Of a stretch of DNA of 17,239 bases, positions 1 to 6,550 are shown piece by piece (position 1 is the first letter of the stretch; the number at the start of each line of letters is the position of its first letter). A program made the position numbers and the translations under genes. The DNA lies in assembly GCA_025351205.1 (NCBI GenBank), contig JANXWI010000142.1, forward strand, positions 1-17,239, given 5' to 3'. Source of the stretch: Deinococcus sp. Its GTDB lineage: Bacteria > Deinococcota > Deinococci > Deinococcales > Deinococcaceae. The notes under the pieces are model-generated. The model saw only the letters and a list, made by a program, of their open reading frames with translations. It had not been told where the DNA came from and did not search any database.

Positions 1-1
1 C

Positions 2-1369
2 GCCGCCCTTCAGAGCGAGCCGGAGCTGAACCAGGCGGCCATTCGTCGTCTGGGCAGCGACTTCGGGCTTGTCACGCCCCAGACCTCGCTGATCGTGCTC
101 GACACCGCCCAGGACTACCTGCGCTACGAGGTCTCGCCGCCTGCCGAGCTGAGGGCCGAATACGACCGCCTGTCGGCGCAGCAGCAGACCACGGCGCGCA
201 AACAGGACGCCGACCATCTGGAGAAGGTGCGGGGCATGCTGGCCCGCTATGAGGGGTGGTGGAAGACCAAATTTTCCAAGGGCAAACCGCCGGCCCCGCT
301 AAAAGGGCAGGAAACCGAGGACGCAGCGGGCGACATGGCTTCACCCGGCGTCGCAGGTGTCCCGGCCCCTGCAAGCCCGGTTGCGGCCTCGCCCGCCGCA
401 GGACGGTCCCCGACCACCGCCCAGGCTTCCAGGCTGGCAGGCGCGCCCGGCGGCACCGGTGCCATCACCATCCAGCTCAAGAAATGGGTGCCGGACGCGC
501 CGTACATCACCCGCATGCAGAGGGCACGCACCCAGGACCTGTACCGCATCTATCTCGACGAGCGCCCCAGCTACCTGCGCAGCACCGCGTTTTTTCTGGA
601 CGTGGCCGACCTGCTGCTCGACCGGAAGCAGACGGCGCTGGGCCTGCGCGTGCTGAGCAACCTCGCCGAACTGCAACTGGAAAACCGGGCGGTGCTGCGG
701 ATTCTGGCGTACCGCTACCTGCAAGCGGGGCGGCCCGATCTGGCGGTCCCGGTGTTCGAGCAGGTCCTTCGACTGGCCCCCAACGAGCCGCAGAGTGGCC
801 GCGATCTGGGGCTGGCGTATGCCCAGGCCGGACGCAGGCAGGAGGCGCTGGACACGCTGTACCGGGTGGTCGAGCACCGCTGGGACGCACGCTTTCCCGA
901 GGTCGAGCTGATGGTGCTGAACGAGATCAATGCGCTGCTGGCCCGGCCCGGCAGCCGATTGAACACCGACGTGATGGACCGTTCGCTGATCCGCCCCCTG
1001 CCCCTGGACCTGCGGGTGATCCTGACCTGGGACGCCGACAACACCGACATGGACCTGTGGATCACCGACCCCAACGGCGAGCGGGTGTATTACGGCCACA
1101 ACCTGAGTTATCAGGGCGGGCGCATCTCGAAAGACTTCACCGGCGGCTACGGCCCCGAGGAATTCAGCCTCAAGGCGGCCAAGCCCGGCAGGTACCGGAT
1201 CGAGACCAACTACTACGGCAACACCCAGCAGATTCTGGCGGGCGCCGTCACGGTGCAGGCCAAGCTCACGACCCGCTTCGGCAGCGCCGATCAGCGCGAT
1301 CAGCTGATCACGTTGAGGCTGAAAGGCGCGAAGGACACGGTGCTGGTCGGTGAATTCACCGTGAAGTGA
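2..1369 (+). CDS. VIT/vWA-family protein, 3' part, with TPR-like helices and C-terminal DUF2135 (5' end outside window)
   Basis: The frame is open from base 2, and the first codons read as the end of a conserved block (LGSDFGLVTPQTSLIVLD) of the kind that follows the vWA domain in VIT/vWA proteins. The GTG at 95 is therefore internal and the start lies outside the window. In order, the 455 visible residues hold that block, a charged helical stretch, an Ala/Pro-rich linker (about 290-440), a second linker with a KKWVPDAPY motif, TPR-like helices (about 645-925; LAYRYLQAGRPDLAVPVFEQ), and a beta-rich DUF2135 domain (about 1010-1365) with WDADNTDMDLWITDPNG and YYGHNLSYQGG. The DUF2135 module resembles that of E. 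coli YfaP. The cellular role is unknown; relatives are usually exported or envelope-associated. It ends 9 bases from the stop of the convergent DUF1684 gene, with no clear terminator between them. Confidence 0.85.
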   Translation, partial: AALQSEPELNQAAIRRLGSDFGLVTPQTSLIVLDTAQDYLRYEVSPPAELRAEYDRLSAQQQTTARKQDADHLEKVRGMLARYEGWWKTKFSKGKPPAPLKGQETEDAAGDMASPGVAGVPAPASPVAASPAAGRSPTTAQASRLAGAPGGTGAITIQLKKWVPDAPYITRMQRARTQDLYRIYLDERPSYLRSTAFFLDVADLLLDRKQTALGLRVLSNLAELQLENRAVLRILAYRYLQAGRPDLAVPVFEQVLRLAPNEPQSGRDLGLAYAQAGRRQEALDTLYRVVEHRWDARFPEVELMVLNEINALLARPGSRLNTDVMDRSLIRPLPLDLRVILTWDADNTDMDLWITDPNGERVYYGHNLSYQGGRISKDFTGGYGPEEFSLKAAKPGRYRIETNYYGNTQQILAGAVTVQAKLTTRFGSADQRDQLITLRLKGAKDTVLVGEFTVK

Positions 1370-1378
1370 TAAGGATGT

Positions 1379-1924
1379 TCAGGCCAGCTTCTCCCCCGCT
1401 CGCACCGCCACCTTCAACCAGTTGTGGGCGGGCGGCAGCGGGCAGGTCCAGCCTTCGCCATACGCGCAGTACGGGTAGTAGGCCAGGTTGAAATCCAGGC
1501 TGACCCACACCGCGCCGCCCTGCTGAAACGTCGGGGCATCGAGGTAGCGGCCCGCGCCGTAGCTTTCGCTGCCGCTGCCCAGATCGCGGAACGGGAAAAA
1601 CAGGCTGCCGGGCGCGTCTTCACCGGGCTGGGCGTACAGAGTCAGAGTCGCCTCGCCTTCCGGAAAAGGCACCAGCACGGTGCCGAACAACTGCATCTGG
1701 CGCAACTCGCCCGTGCTGGTCTGCCCTGTGCTGGTATGAAACGTGACCTGCTCGCCCGCGCCGCGCTCCAGCGGAAGCTGAAAAACCAGCGCAGCGTTGG
1801 GCGGGTAATAGCTCAGGCCCGTGAACTGCCCCAGCGCCTCGCCCCGGAGGGGGCCGCGCCCGCTGGCGAAATAGGCGTCTTTCTGGCGGCGAAACTCGCT
1901 GAGGGCGGCCTCAGAACTGGTCAT
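1379..1924 (-). CDS. DUF1684 family protein
   Basis: This 181-residue protein starts at ATG 1922-1924. It shows the signatures of DUF1684 (PF07920): an N-terminal FRRQKDAYFASG segment, a GLSYYPPNAALVFQLPL strand region, a central FPFRDLGSGSESYGAGRYLD block, and the C-terminal LDFNLAYYPYCAYGEGWTCP block with PLPPAHNWLKVAVRAGEK. Conserved Asp, Asn, Tyr and Cys residues in the last block suggest a structural or binding site, but no reaction is established for the family. There is no signal peptide or membrane segment, so it is probably cytoplasmic. It lies 102 bases downstream of the S4 gene on the same strand, so it may share that transcript or have its own weak promoter. The bases just before the ATG (CACACT six bases upstream) resemble a leaderless -10 only loosely. 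The family call is firm and the function is unknown. Confidence 0.88.
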   Translation of the reverse strand: MTSSEAALSEFRRQKDAYFASGRGPLRGEALGQFTGLSYYPPNAALVFQLPLERGAGEQVTFHTSTGQTSTGELRQMQLFGTVLVPFPEGEATLTLYAQPGEDAPGSLFFPFRDLGSGSESYGAGRYLDAPTFQQGGAVWVSLDFNLAYYPYCAYGEGWTCPLPPAHNWLKVAVRAGEKLA

Positions 1925-2026
1925 GAACGCAGTGTGTCACGCAGCGGTTCGGGGCGCTGGCGATCTGGCCGCAGTTGCTGCCTGCCTGAGTCCATCTGGC
2001 TTCTGAAGTATCGCTCGGCCCGGTGG

Positions 2027-2296
2027 CTAAAAATCCACCAGATGTTCGTTGCCGTCCAACTCCACCCGGTCACCGCGCATGATCTTCTTGCGGCGGCGCG
2101 TCTCGACCTCGCCGTTCAGCCGCACCTCTCCGGTCTGAATCAGGAATTTGGCCTCGCCTCCGGTGTCCACCAGCCCAGCCAGCTTGAGAAAGTCTTGCAG
2201 GTCTATCACCTCGCCGGGGGCATACTGAGCCGTGTTGTTCCGAATACCTGGGTTGTTCCGAATGTCCGTGTTATTTTCAGTGTCTGCGTCGCTCAT
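2027..2296 (-). CDS. Small S4-domain RNA-binding protein (YaaA/RlbA/YbcJ-like)
   Basis: This is an 89-residue protein. The core, about residues 27-87, is a single S4 RNA-binding fold of the YaaA/YbcJ type: IDLQDFLKLAGLVDTGGEAK, then FLIQTGEVRLNGEVETRRRK and KIMRGDRVELDG. Proteins of this type bind structured RNA; Bacillus YaaA (RlbA) has been linked to ribosome assembly, and a similar role here is inference. The first 26 residues are an Asn-rich extension of six-residue repeats (NNTDIR, NNPGIR, NNTAQY) absent from ordinary members. The ATG at 2294-2296 overlaps the TGA of the dockerin gene (ATGA), which supports this long start and implies translational coupling. Its position as last gene of a surface-protein operon is unusual. 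No alternative internal start has an evident ribosome-binding site. Confidence 0.85.
   Translation of the reverse strand: MSDADTENNTDIRNNPGIRNNTAQYAPGEVIDLQDFLKLAGLVDTGGEAKFLIQTGEVRLNGEVETRRRKKIMRGDRVELDGNEHLVDF
2234..2269 (-). repeat. 18-bp direct repeat coding for the Asn-rich start of the S4 protein
   Basis: Two 18-bp copies (2234-2251 and 2252-2269) share the first 12 bases GTTGTTCCGAAT on the plus strand. A decayed third unit follows from 2270. On the minus strand the units encode six-residue repeats beginning IRNN or DIRNN, so the extension probably arose by in-frame duplication. Confidence 0.7.
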
Positions 2297-2838
2297 GGCA
2301 GCTTATACTGGGCGCTGAACAGCCGAACATCAAGGTCGTCCACCCGGCCATCGTTGTTCAGGTCACCGCGCGCGTTGGCCCCCGCCTGCCCGAAGCTGCC
2401 CATCAAAATGCCCAGGTCGGCGGTGTCGATCTTGCCATCGTTGTTCAGATCGGCCCCCGAATAGCGCAGCTGGGCGGCCTCGGGCGTCAGGGCGCTCAGG
2501 CCCAGTTCCTTCTGAATCTCTGCGTCCACGGCGTCTTTCAGAGGCACCGGACCCTGCGGGTTGAACTCGGTCTGCCGGACCCCGTTCACGGTCACGGTGC
2601 GGGCCGACACCTCGGGGTTGAAGGCCACGCTGCTCGCCGTGCCCAGCACAAAAAGCGTGCCGGAGGTCTTGTCGAGCGTGAGGGTCAGGACACTGCTCGA
2701 CAGCCGCTTGAGCGTGTCCAGCACCAGCTGCTCGATCTGGGGCGTCTTCGGTTGCAGCTTGATGCCCACCGCCCCGGCGGGCGACAGCGACAGCAGAACG
2801 AACGCCATGCACGCCGATACAACCCTGCCGCGCCTCAC
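2293..2838 (-). CDS. Small secreted protein with C-terminal type I dockerin
   Basis: The protein has 181 residues and starts at GTG 2836-2838, which overlaps the stop of the upstream gene (GTGA). Residues 1-23 form a signal peptide (MRRGRVV, hydrophobic core CMAFVLLSLSPAGA). Residues 24-120 are a small domain I do not recognise, with a strand pair around VTVNGVRQTEFNPQG. Residues 128-181 form a dockerin: two F-hand calcium loops, DLNNDGKIDTAD (130-141) and DLNNDGRVDDLD (159-170), joined by GILMGSFGQAGANARG. Loop positions 10-11 (TA in the first, DL in the second), which set partner choice in clostridial dockerins, differ between the copies. Dockerins bind cohesin domains, and a cohesin-like lipoprotein is the first gene of the same operon. 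The protein probably sits in the periplasm or at the cell surface. Plain EF-hand calcium binding without a partner is the alternative. Confidence 0.85.
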   Translation of the reverse strand: MRRGRVVSACMAFVLLSLSPAGAVGIKLQPKTPQIEQLVLDTLKRLSSSVLTLTLDKTSGTLFVLGTASSVAFNPEVSARTVTVNGVRQTEFNPQGPVPLKDAVDAEIQKELGLSALTPEAAQLRYSGADLNNDGKIDTADLGILMGSFGQAGANARGDLNNDGRVDDLDVRLFSAQYKLP

Positions 2839-3662
2839 TTCGCCGCCCTGGCTGCGACGATGGCGGCCTTCAGCTCGGCGGGCGTCTTGAGGCTGCCCAG
2901 CACGGTGGCGACAGGCGCAGGCTGGACAGCTGGTGCCGGGGTTGCAGCAGCCGGGGTTGCAGCAGCCGGGGTTGGCGCTGCCGAAGGCTGGGTGGCTGGC
3001 GTCGGCGTTCCGGTTACCGGAGTAGCAGGCGTCTGAGTTGCTGGCGTCTGAGTTGCTGAAGTTGCAGGTACTGGTGTCGTCGGTGTCGAGGTTGCCGGTG
3101 TCGAGGTTGCCGGTGTCTGGGCCGCTGGATTCTGAACTGGTTGATTCTGCGCCGCTGGCGTCGGCAGTGTTCCCGGCAACGTGCCGGACGCGCCCGGTGC
3201 GGCCCCGCCCTGGCCCGGTACAGGCTGGATCGGCAACACGCTCACCAGACCGTTCGAGATCGGGAAGGCACCCTGATTGAACCCCACCAGCGGACTGTCC
3301 AGGCGGCCCTTATACAGCAGCAGCACCGCTTCCTGGCCCGACTGGAACACCGGGGCGAGTTCCATGCCGCTCAGCACGTACAGCGCCGGGCCGCTTCCCC
3401 CCTGACCGCCCGGCAGCTGAGGCAACTGGGCGGCGTCTCCGGCCAGGGTCTCGCTGACCTTGAGCGGATACACCAAGTACGCCTGCCCTCCCTCGGTCAC
3501 AGTGGTCGGCGTGCCGATGGTGGCCTGCACGATCACGTCGGCCTTTTTGGCCTGCTGTACGAGCGTGAGCGGCGAGGCGGTGGTGGCCTGGACCGCCGTG
3601 AGCAGACACGCGCTCAGGGCCAGGGTGGCCAGAATCGGTGTACCCAGGGTCGGGCGCCTCAT
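2835..3662 (-). CDS. Secreted protein with N-terminal beta domain and Pro/Thr/Ala repeat tail
   Basis: This 275-residue protein starts at ATG 3660-3662, overlapping the upstream stop by 4 bases. An N-terminal signal (MRRPTLGTPILATLALSAC then LLTAVQA) is visible. Signal peptidase I cleavage near residue 26-29 seems most likely, although LSAC at 16-19 could be read as a lipobox. Residues 30-137 form a compact domain with TLVQQAKKADVIVQATIG, YPLKVSETLAGD, SGMELAPVFQSGQEAVLLL and GFNQGAFPI. That order resembles a class of extracytoplasmic proteins that begin with an ADxVV strand and carry a GEExLLFL-like strand, but I cannot name the family. Residues 165-255 are a low-complexity Pro/Thr/Ala/Gln tail of TPAT and TPAA units, typical of wall-spanning or O-modified linkers. 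A short helix ends the protein. It lies between the cohesin-like and dockerin genes, so it may be part of the same surface assembly. Confidence 0.75.
   Translation of the reverse strand: MRRPTLGTPILATLALSACLLTAVQATTASPLTLVQQAKKADVIVQATIGTPTTVTEGGQAYLVYPLKVSETLAGDAAQLPQLPGGQGGSGPALYVLSGMELAPVFQSGQEAVLLLYKGRLDSPLVGFNQGAFPISNGLVSVLPIQPVPGQGGAAPGASGTLPGTLPTPAAQNQPVQNPAAQTPATSTPATSTPTTPVPATSATQTPATQTPATPVTGTPTPATQPSAAPTPAAATPAAATPAPAVQPAPVATVLGSLKTPAELKAAIVAARAAK
2936..3111 (-). repeat. 15-bp tandem repeats coding for the Pro/Thr/Ala tail
   Basis: The 15-bp unit CCGGGGTTGCAGCAG occurs at 2936-2950 and 2951-2965, with a diverged copy at 2966-2980. A related unit, GGTGTCGAGGTTGCC, occurs at 3082-3096 and 3097-3111. 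All are multiples of three, so copy-number changes keep the frame and only lengthen or shorten the tail. Confidence 0.8.
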
Positions 3663-4663
3663 TTGCCACCTCCGGGCGCAGGCTGCACGGGGCTAACCGG
3701 AGCCGTGTCTGCCGGAGCGGTCTTGTCTGTCGAGGCGGGCGAGACCGGGGTGCCTGCCGGCTGTGTTGCCGGCTGTGTTACTGGCTGGGCCGCTGGCTGT
3801 GTTGCTGGCTGGGCTGCCGGGGCGGCGGGTTGCGCTGCGGGCGGGGTCAGTGCGGGCGGGGTTGGGGCGGCGGGCAGGGCCACGGTCTGGATGCTCGACC
3901 CGTCTGCGCCCACGGCGTTGTAGCCCATGCGCGGCGCTTGCAGGGTCACAGCCTTGCTGGGTTTGACGCTCAGCAGGGCCAGCCGGTCACCCGTCGCCAC
4001 GGCTGTCCTGAAGCCCATGTCGAGCGTCAGCAGGCCGGCGTTGACCTTCCAGTAGGCCACGGCGCGGGTGTCTACCGGGTCAATACGGGTCACGGTCACG
4101 CCTTCGGGCAGCGCCCACTGCATCCGGAAGGCGCGCATACCCCTGGGCGCGGTGACCACCAGTGGCAGGCGGGTCTCGCCGCGTATCTCGCTCGTCGGCA
4201 GCGTCACGGCCAGGCTGAGCGGCGGCAGAGCAGTGACCGTCAGGCTCATGGGCTGCGCCTTGGTCGAGAGCGTGGCGTCAGAAGCCTCTACCGTGAAGGA
4301 AAACAGCCCGGCCTTAGTCGCCTTGCCGCTCAGCGTGCGCCCGTTCAGAACCAGCCCGTCGGGCAGCTTGCCGCTCGCCACCCGCACGCTGTACGGCCCC
4401 ACTCCGCCCGACACCTGAAGCTCGCTGGTGTAACTTTCGGCCACGTAGGCCACCGGAAGGTTGGTGCTGGCGAAATACAGCGAGTCTTTGAGGCTGGTGT
4501 TGCCGGTGCTGGAGGTGCCGGACGTTCCGCAGGCCGTGAGAAGCAGGGCCAGCAGGCCAGCAGACAGCAGGGTGGCCGAACGCAGTCTGGCTGGCACTGC
4601 TATGGCTGGCAACTCTGTGGCTGGCAGCATCTCTACTGGCAACAGGGGGCGCAGGTTTGACAT
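3659..4663 (-). CDS. Lipoprotein with iPIG Ig-like domain and cohesin-like domain
   Basis: This 334-residue protein is read from ATG 4661-4663. The start is chosen because a -10 box (TACACT) sits six bases upstream, as in leaderless genes. An ATG at 4630 and a GTG at 4597 are possible, and an upstream in-frame ATG at 4753 would add a second hydrophobic stretch. The signal ends in a lipobox, LLALLLTAC, so Cys45 would be lipid-modified. Residues 69-130 are a putative Ig domain (iPIG, PF05345): GGVGPYSVRVASGKLPDGL then LSGKATKAGLFSFTVEASDA. Residues 148-262 form a nine-strand-like region whose order (RLPLVV, FRMQWALPEGVTVTRIDPV, AYWKVNAGLLTLD, GDRLALLSVKPS, GADGSSI) resembles a cohesin. Residues 266-334 are Pro/Ala/Gln repeats. 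The product is probably anchored to a membrane with the tail extended. The cohesin call rests on pattern only. Confidence 0.75.
   Translation of the reverse strand: MSNLRPLLPVEMLPATELPAIAVPARLRSATLLSAGLLALLLTACGTSGTSSTGNTSLKDSLYFASTNLPVAYVAESYTSELQVSGGVGPYSVRVASGKLPDGLVLNGRTLSGKATKAGLFSFTVEASDATLSTKAQPMSLTVTALPPLSLAVTLPTSEIRGETRLPLVVTAPRGMRAFRMQWALPEGVTVTRIDPVDTRAVAYWKVNAGLLTLDMGFRTAVATGDRLALLSVKPSKAVTLQAPRMGYNAVGADGSSIQTVALPAAPTPPALTPPAAQPAAPAAQPATQPAAQPVTQPATQPAGTPVSPASTDKTAPADTAPVSPVQPAPGGGK
3759..3818 (-). repeat. 12-bp tandem repeat coding for QPAT/QPAA units
   Basis: Five consecutive 12-bp units beginning GGCTG(T/G)G occupy 3759-3818 on the plus strand. On the coding strand they give four-residue units of the QPAA, QPAT and QPVT type near the C-terminus of the lipoprotein. 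Confidence 0.8.
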
Positions 4664-4669
4664 GGCCCC

Positions 4670-4675
4670 AGTGTA
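4670..4675 (-). promoter_or_regulatory. Leaderless -10 box before the lipoprotein gene
   Basis: On the minus strand TACACT is followed by six bases (GGGGCC) and then the ATG. This fits the TAnnnT-to-start arrangement of leaderless mRNAs in Deinococcus and would place the first transcribed base at or next to the start codon. No convincing -35 is seen. It supports the start at 4663. Confidence 0.5.
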
Positions 4676-4828
4676 CGCAGCGACCAACAGGGCCAGATGA
4701 GCCAGCCGCCGCCTGCGCCGACCCCGGTCTGCCGATTGCGATTCCGGTTTCATGCAAGCAGAGCTGGGCGGTCTGGCCTGCACCATTCAGTCTGGGCTGT
4801 CCCGCCCGATCTGTCCTATCGGAACTGT

Positions 4829-6142
4829 TCAGTCCTCGGCTGGCCTGGAAAGCTCGCGTGGAAGAAAGCGCCACAGCGCCCCCAGGCTCACGGCGGCCAG
4901 CGCCACCAGGGCAATCAGGCCCCAGGTCGGCCCCAGCAGGCCACCCTTGGCGATCAGGGTGCTGGAAATCAGCGCCCCCAGCGGGCCAGACCCCACCAGC
5001 ACCAGCGAGTACACGCTCATCACCCGCCCGCGCAGGGCGTCGGGGACCGTGAGCTGCACCGAGCTGTTGGCCGAGATCAGGAAGGTCAGCATCGAGAAGC
5101 CGCAGCAGGCCAGCACCAGCGCTGCGACCACCCCGCCCGGAGCCAGCGCCAGCCCCAGCCCGCTGAGCAGCAGCAGCACGGCTCCCCGCCTCAGGTTTTT
5201 CAGCGGGTTGGGCCTGCTCGCCTGCCACAGCGCCCCGACCATGGCCCCGGCCCCGAAACTGGCATTGAGCGCCCCGAAGCCGCCCTCGCGCAGACCATAC
5301 ACCGCGCGGGCGAAATACGGAATGATGACGTTGAAATTCACGATGCTCAGGCTCATCAGGCCCACCAGCGCCAGGGTGTAGCGCAGACCCGGCGTCACGC
5401 GCACGTAGGCCAGGCCCTCGCGGATATCGGCCAGCACGTCGCCGTGACCGCCCCGCTCACGGGCTGGAAAGGGCAGCCGGGCGATCACCCAGATCACCAC
5501 CCCGAACGAGGCGACGTTCAGATAAAAGGGAAAGGCCAGCCGCGCCACGTTGTCGCTGTTGCCGCCGCCCAGCAGCGACACGCCCAGCGCGGCCACCAGC
5601 CCGAACACCGCCTGCCCCAGCGTGCGCGACACGTTGAACGACAGGCTGTTCAGGGCCACGGCGTTGGAAAAGTCCTCGCGCGGCACGAAATCAGCCACCA
5701 GGGTCTGGCGCGCGGGCATGTCAAAGGCGTTGGCCACGCCGCCCACAAAGGCCAGCGCCAGCACCAGTTCCAGGCTCACCACGCCCAGCTGGGTGCTGAC
5801 AGCCAGCGTCAGCGCGGTGAGCATCAACACCACCTGGGCCGTGAGCAGCACCCGCCGTTTGGGCACCCGGTCGATGATGGCCCCGGCGAACAGCGACAGC
5901 AGCAGGCTCGGCAGAAACTGAGCCACCGTGACCCAGCCCAGGGCGGCGCTGTTGTTGTTCGTCAGCTCCAGCACCAGATACGACTGGGCCGTGACCTGCA
6001 TCCAGCTTCCCACCAGACTGAGCGTCTGCGACAGCCAGTAACGGCGGTAACTGGGCCAGCGCAGCGCCCGGAAGGTCTGCTCTCGCCATCTGCGGGCGCG
6101 GCCCACCGTCTGCCCCGCCGCGCCACTGTCGGTATCACTCAC
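4829..6142 (-). CDS. MFS transporter (EntS-like, MFS_3 family)
   Basis: The 437-residue protein has twelve predicted membrane helices. It matches the PF05977 group of exporters by its opening FRALRWPSYRRYWLSQTLSL, QVTAQSYLVLELTNNNSAAL, and the loop 2-3 motif GAIIDRVPKRRVLL, which corresponds to the MFS motif A. Further blocks are DMPARQTLVADFVPREDFSN and ALNSLSFNVSRTLGQAVFGL. Members include enterobactin and drug exporters, but the substrate cannot be read from sequence. The start is GTG 6140-6142, preceded by GAGGGCAGGGG as ribosome-binding sequence. It stands upstream of the cohesin-like operon on the same strand, 165 bases away, and that operon appears to have its own promoter, so the exporter is probably a separate unit. 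Confidence in the family is high and in the substrate nil. Confidence 0.92.
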   Translation of the reverse strand: MSDTDSGAAGQTVGRARRWREQTFRALRWPSYRRYWLSQTLSLVGSWMQVTAQSYLVLELTNNNSAALGWVTVAQFLPSLLLSLFAGAIIDRVPKRRVLLTAQVVLMLTALTLAVSTQLGVVSLELVLALAFVGGVANAFDMPARQTLVADFVPREDFSNAVALNSLSFNVSRTLGQAVFGLVAALGVSLLGGGNSDNVARLAFPFYLNVASFGVVIWVIARLPFPARERGGHGDVLADIREGLAYVRVTPGLRYTLALVGLMSLSIVNFNVIIPYFARAVYGLREGGFGALNASFGAGAMVGALWQASRPNPLKNLRRGAVLLLLSGLGLALAPGGVVAALVLACCGFSMLTFLISANSSVQLTVPDALRGRVMSVYSLVLVGSGPLGALISSTLIAKGGLLGPTWGLIALVALAAVSLGALWRFLPRELSRPAED

Positions 6143-6191
6143 GCCCCTGCCCTCAAAACACTGCCCTCACGCCACTTCGCCCATGTCAGGG

Positions 6192-6221
6192 AGCATAGCG
6201 GCCCAGCGTGAACCACGTCAG
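6192..6221 (-). promoter_or_regulatory. Candidate promoter of the MFS gene
   Basis: Read on the minus strand, CTGACG (6216-6221) is followed after 18 bases by TATGCT (6192-6197). The spacing and the -10 are acceptable, and the -35 matches four of six consensus bases. The GTG start is about 50 bases downstream. Confidence 0.35.
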
Positions 6222-6248
6222 CAGGGCCATGAGACAAAGCAGGCGTCC

Positions 6249-6290
6249 ACGGAACGGGAGCGGGCAGGCACGGAACGGGGGCGGGCAGGC
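6249..6290. repeat. 21-bp tandem duplication
   Basis: Two adjacent 21-bp units (6249-6269 and 6270-6290) begin ACGGAACGGG and differ at one base. They lie between the two divergent promoters. The role is unknown; a recent slippage duplication is the simplest reading. Confidence 0.8.
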
Positions 6291-6393
6291 ACGACGCGGC
6301 AACCACCTGTTCTGGACTGAACTGCCCATAAGACCGAGAATAAAAAGCCTGTTCGTTGCCCATTTAATCGTTAAAAGCGCAACATATCAGACG

Positions 6394-6407
6394 TGGAATT
6401 GTTTCCA
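6394..6407. promoter_or_regulatory. Palindrome upstream of the livJ promoter (operator candidate)
   Basis: TGGAA and its reverse complement TTCCA are separated by four bases, in the AT-rich stretch about 37 bases before the -35 box. Size and placement suit an activator or repressor dimer, but a five-base half-site can arise by chance. Confidence 0.3.
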
Positions 6408-6444
6408 GTTCCTAAACATTGCCATCCGATGCATGAAAATCACA

Positions 6445-6473
6445 TTGACATCTCCTCAAGACCTCTTTACAAT
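6445..6473 (+). promoter_or_regulatory. livJ: livJ promoter (housekeeping sigma type)
   Basis: A perfect TTGACA (6445-6450) is followed after exactly 17 bases by TACAAT (6468-6473), five of six matches to TATAAT. Transcription should begin near 6480, leaving a leader of about 70 bases before the livJ ATG. It is the strongest promoter in the window. Confidence 0.8.
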
Positions 6474-6550
6474 GCGGCATCTCTACATCAGCATCTCGCA
6501 GACAGCGGGGCAGCTTGAGTTTGAGGATTCAGCACGTCTTTGGAGGCTTC

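Larger units (their letters stand above)
6143..6550. other. Divergent intergenic region between the MFS gene and livJ
   Basis: These 408 bases hold no credible gene. The left third is GC-rich and carries the exporter promoter candidate and a 21-bp tandem duplication. From about 6300 to 6480 the base composition falls sharply, and this part carries a palindrome and the livJ promoter. The last 70 bases are the livJ leader with its ribosome-binding site. Confidence 0.8.

Noticed and set aside
2008..2040. Short hairpin GGTGG...CCACC at the end of the S4 gene as a terminator
   Set aside because: A five-base stem with the A/T run inside the loop is not a terminator.
4697..6211. Long plus-strand open frame opposite the MFS gene (504 codons)
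   Set aside because: The translation is low-complexity Gln/His/Arg/Pro and the minus strand encodes a full, recognisable transporter.
6440..6456. Resemblance to the Deinococcus radiation/desiccation response motif around CATTGACAT
   Set aside because: Only the nine-base core matches, the outer palindrome arms do not, and TTGACA here is explained by the livJ -35 box.
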